From Acetobacteraceae bacterium (lineage in GTDB: Bacteria; Pseudomonadota; Alphaproteobacteria; Acetobacterales; Acetobacteraceae): a stretch of 64,000 nt of DNA. Below the pieces are notes generated by a model. The model saw only the letters and a program-made list of their open reading frames with translations, was not told the origin of the DNA and ran no database searches. Position 1 is the first letter of the stretch, and every line of letters begins with the position of its first letter. Of the stretch, positions 17,796-25,861 are shown piece by piece. Where the stretch lies: the NCBI GenBank assembly GCA_003164135.1, contig PLSD01000030.1:1-64000 (forward strand), given 5' to 3'. A program made the translations under genes and the position numbers.

Positions 17796-18335
17796 TTACA
17801 GGTCCTCGATTTGGCGGGTGACGGCGTCCAGCAAATCGGCGATTTTGCGGATGGTTTCAATGGTGCGCGCGGGGCCGGAGAGTTTCAGGCGCAGAGCGGT
17901 TTTCAGGTTTTCCGTGGCGCGCAGGATGGGGGTTGCCGGTGGCGGCATGATTGCGAGGCGGGCGAGCAAGGTGTCGATGGCTGGTTGCGCCTCGGCCAAG
18001 GCGGATGTGCCGGTGGGGGTGATGTTGAACAGCTTGCGGGTGCCCTCGGCGGTGCTTTCCACCTGGGCGAGGTCTTCGAGCAGGGTGAGGGTGGGGTAGA
18101 TGACGCCGGGGCTGGGGGTGTAGGCGCCGCCGGCGAGGTCCTCGATGGCTTTGATGATCTCGTAGCCGTGGCGGGGTTTTTCGGCGATGAGGTGCAGCAC
18201 GAGGAGGCGCAGATCGCCATGTTCGAGAAAGCGCGCCATGCGGCCGCCGCGGCCGTGGCGGGTGTGCGGGGTGTGGTCGTGCTCCGGGTGGGCGAAACGG
18301 CGGGAGCCGGGGTGGTGGGTGTGGTTGGGATGCAT
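17796..18335 (-). CDS. PadR family regulator with His-rich N-terminus (YqjI-like)
   Basis: About 179 aa. The start at 18335 (MHPNHTHHPG) is preferred: a GGAGAAG-type site lies upstream. The first ~32 residues hold many His (HPNHTHH, HPEHDHTPHTRH), then a PadR winged helix: HGDLRLLVLHLIAEKPRHGYEI and GGAYTPSPGVIYPTLTLLEDL. This architecture matches E. coli YqjI, a nickel-responsive repressor of the ferric reductase gene yqjH. No yqjH-like gene is adjacent here. Metal sensing is inferred from the His-rich tail. Confidence 0.88.
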   Translation of the reverse strand: MHPNHTHHPGSRRFAHPEHDHTPHTRHGRGGRMARFLEHGDLRLLVLHLIAEKPRHGYEIIKAIEDLAGGAYTPSPGVIYPTLTLLEDLAQVESTAEGTRKLFNITPTGTSALAEAQPAIDTLLARLAIMPPPATPILRATENLKTALRLKLSGPARTIETIRKIADLLDAVTRQIEDL

Positions 18336-18350
18336 AATTTTTGTCTTCTC

Positions 18351-18397
18351 CTTGATTAGATAGTATTTAGATATATCTAAATGCAATCTAAGTCAAG
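18351..18397. promoter_or_regulatory. palindromic operator candidate upstream of the padR gene
   Basis: A perfect 18-bp palindrome ATTTAGATATATCTAAAT lies at 18365-18382. It is flanked by an outer imperfect dyad (CTTGATTAGAT on the left, ATCTAAGTCAAG on the right). It sits 30 bp upstream of the regulator's ATG, as expected for autoregulation by a dimeric PadR protein. Confidence 0.6.
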
Positions 18398-18581
18398 GGG
18401 GGAGTTTTGGGATGGGTGAGGTGGCAATTGTGCAAACGGCGTTTCCATGAAAGTGCCCAAAGCTGTCTTAGCTGCCGATTAATAGTAGACTAGGTTATCG
18501 CTAGCCGGTGAATGGATGCCCGGAAAGGGTAGACATCTTCGACGCTTATGCCCCATACACCAATTCAAAGGGGCGAATTAT

Positions 18582-19412
18582 ATGGCGAAACGAACTGGCG
18601 GAATTTTGCCGTTCTTAAAGTGGGCGGGCGGAAAGCGCTGGCTTTCTTCGGCTTTAACCCCGTATTTGCGCGAGTGCCGTGGTACGTATTTTGAACCCTT
18701 CCTAGGTTCTGGAGCCATCTTCTTCGACCACCTACCCCAAGTGGCACACTTATCAGACACCAACGACGATCTAATTGAGTGCTATGAGGTGATGCGGGAT
18801 CAGCATGAAATTGTTGAGCGGGAGTTGAAGGTTCTCGCGAACCGGGAGCCAGATAAGTACTATTATGACGTGCGTGCGGAACGGCCTTCATCTGCGGCCG
18901 GACGGGCGGCTCGCTTCATTTATCTGAATCGAACCTGCTGGAACGGCCTCTATAGGGTAAATCTCAAGGGCGAATTCAACGTTCCCCGCGGTACCAAGAC
19001 CCAGATAATACTGCCGACAGACGATTTTTCGAAGGTCAGTCAAGCGCTTAAGGCGACCACGCTGAGAACTTCCGACTTTGCGGACACAATCTCGATGGCC
19101 GGAAGGGGTGATGTTGTCTTCGCAGATCCGCCTTATACTGTTGCCCACAACATGAACGGATTTGTGAAATATAATCAGAAGATTTTTGGGTGGGACGATC
19201 AACTGCGTCTAGCGAGTGCGCTAAAAGATGCGGCCAAAAGGGGTGTACTGGTAATTTCGACCAATGCGGACCATCCGGAAGTAAAGGCACTTTACGAGCC
19301 TATTTTTGAGGTTCAATCCATAGCTCGCGCGAGCATTATCGCTGCGGCGTCGGGCAATAGGCGCAAGACCACAGAGCTTTTTATTACTAACTCGGCAATG
19401 GTGGGCGTATGA
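18582..19412 (+). CDS. D12-class DNA adenine N6-methyltransferase (Dam family)
   Basis: About 276 aa. The start at 18582 follows AAAGGGG at about 10 nt and gives the family N-terminus. Motif order is that of Dam/DpnM enzymes: X-like LPFLKWAGGKRWL, motif I FEPFLGSGAIFF, and motif IV DPPYT. GATC methylation would be the family default, but the specificity is not shown. No restriction endonuclease gene adjoins it. Base composition is AT-richer than the flanking genes, suggesting transfer. It overlaps the next gene by 4 nt (ATGA). Confidence 0.92.
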   Translation: MAKRTGGILPFLKWAGGKRWLSSALTPYLRECRGTYFEPFLGSGAIFFDHLPQVAHLSDTNDDLIECYEVMRDQHEIVERELKVLANREPDKYYYDVRAERPSSAAGRAARFIYLNRTCWNGLYRVNLKGEFNVPRGTKTQIILPTDDFSKVSQALKATTLRTSDFADTISMAGRGDVVFADPPYTVAHNMNGFVKYNQKIFGWDDQLRLASALKDAAKRGVLVISTNADHPEVKALYEPIFEVQSIARASIIAAASGNRRKTTELFITNSAMVGV

Positions 19413-19987
19413 GCATGTCTAAGAGTCGGCTCGAGAAATTTCCCATATTAAAGACACTCGTTGTATGTCCTGAAATTTCTAAACAACACGCTCGGATAGA
19501 GCTCCTCTGGACAGTTGGCTTTGCATTTGTCGCTATACCAATTGTGTTTATCATTACGTTGTATACCCGACCGCTGCAACAAGTACCTGCTCAGTTGTTT
19601 GATGTAGCAAGTCGAGGTGAGTTGATGGTATATGCTATGACGGTTTGTGGGTTGGCTCTTTATAATATTCGCCACAACATCAGCGAAACGATACCGGATG
19701 CATTAAAGCAGAGTGTTACGGAACGCGGGACACTTACCGTTTGGATATCTCTCATTCTGGCCGTCGCTATTATATCATACGTCGTTCGAAGAATGGGTGA
19801 TATAAATAACGTTCAAATCAATGAAAATTTGCTAAACGCAGCGTCGATTGTTGTCCTGATAGCGTCGCTCACATTCGCGTATGTCGTTTTGTCTCTCAAG
19901 TTCGCGCTTAACAGTGGTGCAGTTTCGGCGTCACATGAACAGACTGCAGACTTTGCTAAGACGTGGGAGGCCGAGCGTGACGCTTAA
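19409..19987 (+). CDS. four-helix membrane protein of the methylase cassette
   Basis: 192 aa, not recognised. Four hydrophobic segments are seen: about residues 28-47 (WTVGFAFVAIPIVFIITLY), 66-83 (LMVYAMTVCGLALYNI), 110-127 (WISLILAVAIISYVV) and 145-170 (ASIVVLIASLTFAYVVLSL). The N-terminal ~27 residues and a short charged tail are soluble. Start overlaps the methylase stop and its end overlaps the next gene's start by 11 nt, so all three are coupled. Function is unknown; an effector or anchor role would be speculation. Confidence 0.8.
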   Translation: MSMSKSRLEKFPILKTLVVCPEISKQHARIELLWTVGFAFVAIPIVFIITLYTRPLQQVPAQLFDVASRGELMVYAMTVCGLALYNIRHNISETIPDALKQSVTERGTLTVWISLILAVAIISYVVRRMGDINNVQINENLLNAASIVVLIASLTFAYVVLSLKFALNSGAVSASHEQTADFAKTWEAERDA

Positions 19988-21146
19988 TCTTTCCTATCCT
20001 GTCGATCCCGATAAGATCGTGCTTGATGTAATCGCCTTACGCGCACGTCAACCGATTGGCGACCTCTATTTCGGCTCTATAGACTCCAAAATGTTGGTCC
20101 ACATCACTGACTTTGATGTTAGGCGCGTTATCGAAGAGGAACGCGATGTAGAGCGATATCTTGGCATTCAGCGTCCATTAGATAGAAACCGAGTTTCTCA
20201 GCTCAATAATTATGTAAATTTTATAGATGCAACATTCCCTACTGCGTGTATTCTCGCGATCGACGCAGATTATGCAGATTACGATGAGGATCAAAAGAAA
20301 CTCATAATTAGGAATTACCGTGAAGGTGACGATGAGCCTACGAAGGCGATACGCTACATCGCTAGAGTGCTTGATGGACAGCACAGGATTGCTGGCCTCA
20401 GAAGTTTCACGGGAGACGTTTTCGAAGTGCCGGTCGTTTTTTTCGTTGGAGCAGACTTGGCGGAGCAGGCGAATATATTTTCGACAGTCAATCTTGAACA
20501 GAACAAGGTCGGACGTAGTTTAGCCTATGATCTATTCGCGCTTGCCAAGACAAGAAGTCCACAAAGGCTTGCGCATGAAATCGCGGTCGCATTCGATTCA
20601 GATTCAGCCAGTCCGTTCTATAAGCGCATCAAGCGGCTTGGTGTAGCGACGCCCGGTAGATATCAGGAAACGCTTGCCCAATCGCAATTCGTTGAGGCGT
20701 TGCTCGCGCTCATTACTCGCGATGCGAAAGTTGATCGTGATATACTGCTGCGAGGGAAAGTCATACCCAAACCCTCTGCCGATGAACTAGAGCGGCTTAT
20801 CTTTCGTGGTATGTTTGTAGCTGGACGCGATATTGATATTGCAAAATCGATAGATGCATTTTTTAAAGCTGTTAAGTGGAAATGGCCTGACGCATGGGAT
20901 GCTTTCGGTAAAGGCTTTGTTCTCAATAAGACAAGTGGCTTCAGAGCTCTGATGCGCTTGCTTCGCGAGGTGTATCGGAATCAGTGCGGTCCCAACGAGG
21001 TCCTCACCTTCGATCGGGCTCAGTCTGTAGTTTCGCGATCGACGCTGGAGGGTGATCAGTTCAATACTGATATTTATAAGCCGGGATCTTCGGGAGAAGC
21101 GCAACTGTTCAGAGATTTGCGTGATTCATGCGGGCTGCCTGAATGA
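19977..21146 (+). CDS. DGQHR domain protein (DndB-like)
   Basis: About 389 aa. GTG at 19977 is the start because GTGGGAGG ends 6 nt before it; upstream in-frame codons overlap the membrane-protein gene. The DGQHR motif is in RVLDGQHRIAGLRSF, followed by VPVVFFVGADLAEQANIFSTVN, typical of DGQHR/DndB relatives. DndB is a regulator linked to DNA phosphorothioation systems, but no dndACDE genes are here. AT-rich composition matches the two genes upstream. It is the last gene of the cassette. Confidence 0.85.
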   Translation: MTLNLSYPVDPDKIVLDVIALRARQPIGDLYFGSIDSKMLVHITDFDVRRVIEEERDVERYLGIQRPLDRNRVSQLNNYVNFIDATFPTACILAIDADYADYDEDQKKLIIRNYREGDDEPTKAIRYIARVLDGQHRIAGLRSFTGDVFEVPVVFFVGADLAEQANIFSTVNLEQNKVGRSLAYDLFALAKTRSPQRLAHEIAVAFDSDSASPFYKRIKRLGVATPGRYQETLAQSQFVEALLALITRDAKVDRDILLRGKVIPKPSADELERLIFRGMFVAGRDIDIAKSIDAFFKAVKWKWPDAWDAFGKGFVLNKTSGFRALMRLLREVYRNQCGPNEVLTFDRAQSVVSRSTLEGDQFNTDIYKPGSSGEAQLFRDLRDSCGLPE

Positions 21147-21254
21147 TCGATTAGCCCCATGACAGGAGATGCCAGCGGGCACGGGCATGACCATGATGGA
21201 GTGGAGATGGATTGCTGCGTCGGGGTTCGCGCGGGTCGCGATGATGGCGGCTTG

Positions 21255-21297
21255 CGAGGTATCGGTGGGTTGCGCTTACGCTTACCCGCCCTACGGG
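21255..21297. repeat. short imperfect inverted repeat after the methylase cassette
   Basis: GGTGGGTTGCG and CGCTTACCCGCC face each other in the region between the DGQHR gene and rlmN, resembling common intergenic GGTGGGTT-type hairpins. It could end transcription from either side, but no T-run follows. An ORF drawn across it has no family resemblance. Confidence 0.3.
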
Positions 21298-21322
21298 CTG
21301 CGGCCTGAGTTGGCGGCGCAGG

Positions 21323-22480
21323 TTACGCCGCCGGTTGCACCAGGCTTTTTAGCTGTCCGCAAGCCGCCAAAATATCCTGGCCGCGGGGGGTGCGGATGGG
21401 GGAGGCGTAGCCGGCTTCCATGATGATGTCGGCGAATTTGCGCAGGGCGGCCGGACCAGAAGATTCGTATTTGCTGCCGGGCCAGGGGTTGAAGGGGATG
21501 AGGTTCACTTTCGCGGGCAGGCCGGCGATGAGGTAGACCAGGGCGCGGGCGTCGGTTTCGGAATCGTTGATGCCTTTGAGCATGATGTACTCAAAAGTGA
21601 TGCGCCGCGCGTTGGAGGCGCCGGGGTAGCGTTTGCAGGCGGCGATGAGGTCTTTGATCGGGTATTTGCGGTTCAGCGGCACCAGCTCGTCGCGCAGATC
21701 GTCGCGCACGGCGTGCAGGGAGACGGCGAGGTTGACGCCGAGTTCGGCGCCGGCCTTGTCCATCATGGGGATGACGCCGGAGGTGGAGAGGGTGATGCGG
21801 CGGCGCGAGAGGCCGATGCCTTCGCCGTCCATGACGATCTTCATGGCTTTGGCCACGTTCTCGTAATTATACAGCGGTTCGCCCATGCCCATGAGGACGA
21901 TGGTGGAGAGCAGGCGCGGGGTTTCGCCTTTGGGGCTCGGCCATTCCTTGTAGGCGTCGCGCGCGGCCATGAACTGGCCGACGATTTCCGACGACGAGAG
22001 GTTGCGGGCGAGTTTTTGCGTGCCGGTGTGGCAAAAGCGGCAGGAGAGGGTGCAGCCGACCTGGGATGAGATGCAGACGGCGCCGCGATCTTCCACGCGG
22101 TCGGGGATGTAGACGGTCTCGACCTTCTCGTTGTCACGGAAGTTGAAGAGGAATTTGCGGGTTTCGTCTTTGGAGAGCTGGTCGAGGGCGACCTCGGGCC
22201 GGCTGATGACGAAGCGCTCGGCGAATTTCTCCTGCAGCGGGCGGGCGATGCTGCTCATGGCGGAGAAGTCGCGCACGCCTTGGTGGTAGATCCAGTGCCA
22301 GAGCTGTTTGGCGCGGAAGGGGGCTTCACCCGCCTCGGCCACGGTGGCGAGCAGTTCCTCGCGCGAGAGGCCGACGAGATCGGTCCGGCCGTCGGGCAAG
22401 GTGTTGCTGGGGGGTGGGAAGAGGGCGGCTTTGGCGAGAATGCGCTCGGCGTCAGCGGCGGTGAGGTCGTTCATGGACAT
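21323..22480 (-). CDS. rlmN: 23S rRNA (adenine2503-C2)-methyltransferase
   Basis: A 385-aa radical SAM RlmN. The 4Fe-4S motif is CTLSCRFC (CxxxCxxC, about residue 140). Further family features: SSQVGCTL upstream, VLMGMGEPLYNYENV, and RRITLSTSGVIPMMD. It methylates A2503 of 23S rRNA and A37 of some tRNAs. ATG 22474, which overlaps the upstream stop as ATGA, is an alternative start. Confidence 0.96.
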   Translation of the reverse strand: MSMNDLTAADAERILAKAALFPPPSNTLPDGRTDLVGLSREELLATVAEAGEAPFRAKQLWHWIYHQGVRDFSAMSSIARPLQEKFAERFVISRPEVALDQLSKDETRKFLFNFRDNEKVETVYIPDRVEDRGAVCISSQVGCTLSCRFCHTGTQKLARNLSSSEIVGQFMAARDAYKEWPSPKGETPRLLSTIVLMGMGEPLYNYENVAKAMKIVMDGEGIGLSRRRITLSTSGVIPMMDKAGAELGVNLAVSLHAVRDDLRDELVPLNRKYPIKDLIAACKRYPGASNARRITFEYIMLKGINDSETDARALVYLIAGLPAKVNLIPFNPWPGSKYESSGPAALRKFADIIMEAGYASPIRTPRGQDILAACGQLKSLVQPAA

Positions 22481-22965
22481 GCTTTGGCAATCGCGTTGTA
22501 GGCGCCGGAGAAGCCGGTGAGGGAAAAGTCGTCGGTGACGGGGTGGCCGTGCGGGCCGCTGGAAACGGCCTCGGCGGTGGCGCCGTTTTTGAAGGCGGCG
22601 ACGGCGTCCGTGCCGGAGCTGGTGAAGGCGGTGCCGCCCTGGGTGTAGAAATCAATCGCGGTGGTGCCGATGGTGAGGGTGACGGTGGGTTTGGCGGGGT
22701 AGGTGTAGCCGGCGCTGAGAGTCACCTCGTCGCGGTTGCCGGTGCGCTCGGTGACGGTGAGCATGACGGGGCCGCGCTTGTGGATGTCCGGCTTGGAGGT
22801 TTGGGCGGTGGTGAAGGCGTAGCAGACTTTGGCGCCGCCGGTGCCATAGATCGCGGCCGTCCAGTCGCCGAATTTGCCGCCGTTGCTGCCGAGGGCCACG
22901 GGGCCGCCGGCCGCGGCGGCGAGCGCGGGGATGAGCAAAATGATTGCCGTGGCAAGGTATTTCAT
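22471..22965 (-). CDS. invasion-associated locus B (IalB) family periplasmic protein
   Basis: A 164-aa protein with a cleavable signal peptide (MKYLATAIILLIPALAAAAG). The mature part has FGDWTAAIYG and VCYAFTTA, typical of the IalB family, and one Cys pair (VCYAF and the C-terminal KACP) that may form a disulfide. Function in free-living alphaproteobacteria is unclear. It precedes rlmN with a 4- to 10-nt overlap, so both may share a transcript. Confidence 0.8.
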   Translation of the reverse strand: MKYLATAIILLIPALAAAAGGPVALGSNGGKFGDWTAAIYGTGGAKVCYAFTTAQTSKPDIHKRGPVMLTVTERTGNRDEVTLSAGYTYPAKPTVTLTIGTTAIDFYTQGGTAFTSSGTDAVAAFKNGATAEAVSSGPHGHPVTDDFSLTGFSGAYNAIAKACP

Positions 22966-23044
22966 GGGGCATCACATAGCGTAGTCCGCCCTTGCGTCAC
23001 AAGCGGAGAAGGGTGGCGGCTGGTATCCGCAATGCGGGGGCGCC

Positions 23045-24307
23045 TTAGTGTGCGCCGGGCAGGGCGAGGGTGGCCAGGCTGATGGCGGCGCCGAGGATGA
23101 AGCCGACCAGGGTGCCGTTGACGCGGATGTATTGCAGGTCCTTGCCGACGCGCAGTTCCAGCTTGTCGGTGATGGTGGCGGCGTCCCACGCGCCGATGAC
23201 GCGGCCGATGAAGGCGGCGAGTTCGGACTGGGCGGCGGGGAGGAGGTTGAGGGCCAGGGTTTCCACCGCGGCGTTGACGCGGGCGCGAGCGGCTTCGTCC
23301 TTGCCGAGGATTTCACCCAGGGAGGCCAGCGCGCTTTCAATGACCGTGACGGAGCGGCCGTGGGGGAGGACGGCGTCGGCTTCCAGGGCGCGGCGCAGGC
23401 GGGCCCATACATCCCACGCCCAGGCTTGTACGGTGTCATGCGCCAGAACGCCCTGCATGGCGCGGCCGAGTTCGGCGGCGTGGGCGGGGTCGGTTTCCAG
23501 GCGGGTGATCTCATGGCGGACCCATTCGTCGAAGGCGTCGCGCATTTCGGAGCTGTCGGGGCTGACGCGCTCCAGCTCGGTGTTAACGGCGGTGAGGACG
23601 CGCTTGGCGACGGTGGCGCCAATGGCCCAGCCGACGAGGCGGCCGCCTTGTTCGCGTACACGTTCCTTGATGGCGGCCTGGAGGACTTCCTCACGCGCGG
23701 TAAGGGTTTCCTTCAATTGGTTGAGGATAAAGGAAAAGACTTCCTGGTGGCGGCCGCCTTCAACCAGGCCGCCGAGGGCGCGGGCGATGACCACGCCGGC
23801 CGCTTTGCCGCCGATGAGTTTGGGCAGCATGCGGGCGAGCAGGCGGCGGGCGCGGCCGTCCTCGATGCTGGCGAGGAGCTTGGGCAGCATGCCAGCCAGA
23901 GCCTCGGCGGCGGGGTGGGTGGCGGTGGGGTCGGTGAGGAAGTGGCGCAGGATGCCGGGCGAATCGAGGTTGCCGAGGAATTTGCGGATGTCGGTCTCGG
24001 TGAACACGTGGTTGGCGACGAAACGGCCCAGGGCGTTGCCCAAGCGCTCCTTTTGCGCCGGGATGATGGCGGTGTGGGGGATGGGCAAGCCCAGCGGGTG
24101 GCGGAATAGCGCTGTGACGGCGAACCAGTCCGCCACGCCGCCGATGAAGCCGGCTTTGGCGGCGTCGCGCAGGAGGGTGGTCCATAGGCTGGGGGGCAGC
24201 GCGTAGGTGCCGGCGGCGAGGGCGGCCATGAGCCCCAGCAGTGAGGATGCGAACAGTTTGTGGCGGTTGAGGGAGGCGCGCAGGGGGGCGTCTGGGTCTG
24301 TGGTCAT
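23045..24307 (-). CDS. DUF445 family membrane protein
   Basis: About 420 aa. The ATG at 24307 (MTTDPDAPLRASLNRHK) is preferred over 24343. DUF445 signatures: GFIGGVADWFAVTALFRHPLGLPIPHTAIIP near the N-terminus and a C-terminal hydrophobic anchor (GFILGAAISLATLALP). Hydrophobic segments occur at both ends with a long helical soluble middle. Function is not established for the family. Confidence 0.9.
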   Translation of the reverse strand: MTTDPDAPLRASLNRHKLFASSLLGLMAALAAGTYALPPSLWTTLLRDAAKAGFIGGVADWFAVTALFRHPLGLPIPHTAIIPAQKERLGNALGRFVANHVFTETDIRKFLGNLDSPGILRHFLTDPTATHPAAEALAGMLPKLLASIEDGRARRLLARMLPKLIGGKAAGVVIARALGGLVEGGRHQEVFSFILNQLKETLTAREEVLQAAIKERVREQGGRLVGWAIGATVAKRVLTAVNTELERVSPDSSEMRDAFDEWVRHEITRLETDPAHAAELGRAMQGVLAHDTVQAWAWDVWARLRRALEADAVLPHGRSVTVIESALASLGEILGKDEAARARVNAAVETLALNLLPAAQSELAAFIGRVIGAWDAATITDKLELRVGKDLQYIRVNGTLVGFILGAAISLATLALPGAH

Positions 24308-24457
24308 GGGGGTAGCGTACAGGGCGGGGGCGGGGGGGCGCAATATACGTATTTTTGTTGCTTTTTGGGGGAGTTCGGGCGCAGAATTACGGCCGGAGAT
24401 GATCCAGGGAGCCCCGCCAGGAGAAGACGGGGTGGCTTCGAAGTTTCGAGGTGTAAG

Positions 24458-24625
24458 ATGATGAATATAAAAGATTTAGAGACTGTGAATGTGCAGCCGT
24501 CTTATGGCGGGCGGCGGCGGATGTCGCAGCCGGTCTCCAACCCCACATTTGCCGAGGCGGTGTTTGGTGTGTTGTGTGTGATCGGCGTGTTCGCTGTGCT
24601 GGGGCTGCTGTATTCCTTCAAGTAG
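24458..24625 (+). CDS. small single-pass membrane protein
   Basis: About 55 aa. GAGGTG lies 4 nt before the ATG. The soluble N-terminus (about 30 aa, basic near GGRRRM) leads into one hydrophobic segment AEAVFGVLCVIGVFAVLGLLY at the C-terminus. No family is recognised. It stands alone between the DUF445 gene (divergent) and the MBL gene. A good ribosome-binding site and a clean helix support it as real. Confidence 0.6.
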   Translation: MMNIKDLETVNVQPSYGGRRRMSQPVSNPTFAEAVFGVLCVIGVFAVLGLLYSFK

Positions 24626-24670
24626 GGTGTTGCCGTTTACAGGATGGATGTTTGCAAGGCATGATGCGCC

Positions 24671-25621
24671 ATGCCTTTTTTAACAGAACCGGAGCCGCAA
24701 CGCGGCATCCCGCTTTCCGTCTTGCCGGGTATCCGGCGTGTTGTCGCCCGCAACCCCAGCGTCATGACCTATCAGGGGACGAATACATACCTGATTGAGG
24801 TGGATGACGCGCTGGTGGTGATAGACCCCGGGCCGAAGGATATGCAGCATGTGCAGGAAGTGCTGGCGGCGGCCGGAAGTACGCCGATCCGCCATATTGT
24901 GCTCACACATACGCATAGCGACCATTGGGGAGCGGCCGCCGCCCTGGCGAAAGCCACCGGGGCGCCGATTGCCAGCTATAAAATAAGTGAAAAAGCAGGT
25001 TTCGAGCCGGATATCGCGCTTGATGACGGGGAAACCGTGGCCGGCCTGACGGCGTTGCACACCCCCGGCCATGCGGCGGACCATTTGTGTTTTGAACACT
25101 TCCTGCCCGATGGCACGAAAATACTGTTCAGCGGTGACCATGTAATGTCCTGGTCGTCCTCCATCGTAAGCCCGCCAGACGGCGATATGCTGGCCTATTA
25201 TCGCTCGCTGGAACTGCTGCTCGCGCGCGACGAGGTGGTTTACCTCGGCGGCCACGGCCCGCTACTGGCCGACCCGCGCGTGCTGGTGCGCGAATTGCTC
25301 GAACACCGGCAGTTCCGCGAACGCACCATCCTCGCCGAACTGAAACAACAGGAGTGGGTCGTCGCGGCACTCTCCGCCAAACTTTACGACAAAACCGACC
25401 CCTTCCTGAAAGCCGCCGCGCAACGCAACGTGCTCGCCCATATGCTAAAACTCAAAGCCGAAGGCTTCGTCGAAGAGCACGAACCTGACACCACCCCACA
25501 CCCCGACACCATGCTCCTCACCCCCCCACCCGGCGTGCAGGACGAAAGCGGCGGCGAATTCGCCGCCATGCGCGCCGACGCCCTGCGCCGGTTCGGCATG
25601 GCCGGGATGAGGGCCTTGTGA
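24671..25621 (+). CDS. MBL-fold metallo-hydrolase (LACTB2-like)
   Basis: A 316-aa metallo-beta-lactamase-fold protein. Metal motif THTHSDHWGA (HxHxDH), then HTPGHAADHLCF, FSGDHVM and GGHGPLL. A C-terminal ~70-aa part resembles the winged-helix domain of LACTB2/glyoxalase-II-like nucleases. Substrate is not predictable; RNA/DNA or thioester hydrolysis are options. Its TGA stop is the first three bases of a palindromic repeat element. Confidence 0.9.
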   Translation: MPFLTEPEPQRGIPLSVLPGIRRVVARNPSVMTYQGTNTYLIEVDDALVVIDPGPKDMQHVQEVLAAAGSTPIRHIVLTHTHSDHWGAAAALAKATGAPIASYKISEKAGFEPDIALDDGETVAGLTALHTPGHAADHLCFEHFLPDGTKILFSGDHVMSWSSSIVSPPDGDMLAYYRSLELLLARDEVVYLGGHGPLLADPRVLVRELLEHRQFRERTILAELKQQEWVVAALSAKLYDKTDPFLKAAAQRNVLAHMLKLKAEGFVEEHEPDTTPHPDTMLLTPPPGVQDESGGEFAAMRADALRRFGMAGMRAL

Positions 25622-25792
25622 CTGATTTAAAAGCCACCCTAGCGGCCCCTGACGCGCGATTTTCTGCGGTTGCGAGTGCGCGCCACTGGTTCGAGCGCGC
25701 GAAGCAACGGGCTCACGTACTGAAGTACGCGCTGCTCCGGTGCTCGAAAATCACCCGTCATCGGCTCACCAGGGCGACTTTTAAATCAGTCA
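25619..25792. repeat. palindromic repeat element, copy 1 (174 bp)
   Basis: Perfect 15-bp terminal inverted repeats: TGACTGATTTAAAAG at 25619-25633 and its complement at 25778-25792. The interior shares blocks with the element at 38820-38962, for example GCTCACGTACT, a GTACGC half, CTCGAAAA and CTCACCAG. It starts exactly on the stop codon of the MBL gene. No open reading frame for a transposase is inside, so a MITE- or REP-like element is likely. Confidence 0.65.
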
Positions 25793-25801
25793 CTTAAAGC
25801 G

Positions 25802-25859
25802 GGGAGGGGGTAAGCAAGACGAGGGGGCTTTGCACCCCTCGTCTTGCTTACCCCCTCCC
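25802..25859. repeat. perfect 25-bp inverted repeat with 8-nt loop
   Basis: Left arm 25802-25826 and right arm 25835-25859 are fully complementary; the loop is GCTTTGCA. The arms begin GGGAGGGGGTAAGC. It lies directly after the stop of the convergent ABC transporter gene and could stop transcription from both sides, although no T-run follows. Confidence 0.75.
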
Positions 25860-25861
25860 GT

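Noticed and set aside
18387-18581. attachment-site direct repeat flanking the methylase cassette
   Set aside because: The left flank and the segment after 21146 were compared by eye and show no shared direct repeat.
21169-21423. 84-aa plus-strand open frame after the DGQHR gene
   Set aside because: Runs through an inverted repeat into the 3' end of rlmN, with no domain; probably not coding and not a fourth cassette gene.
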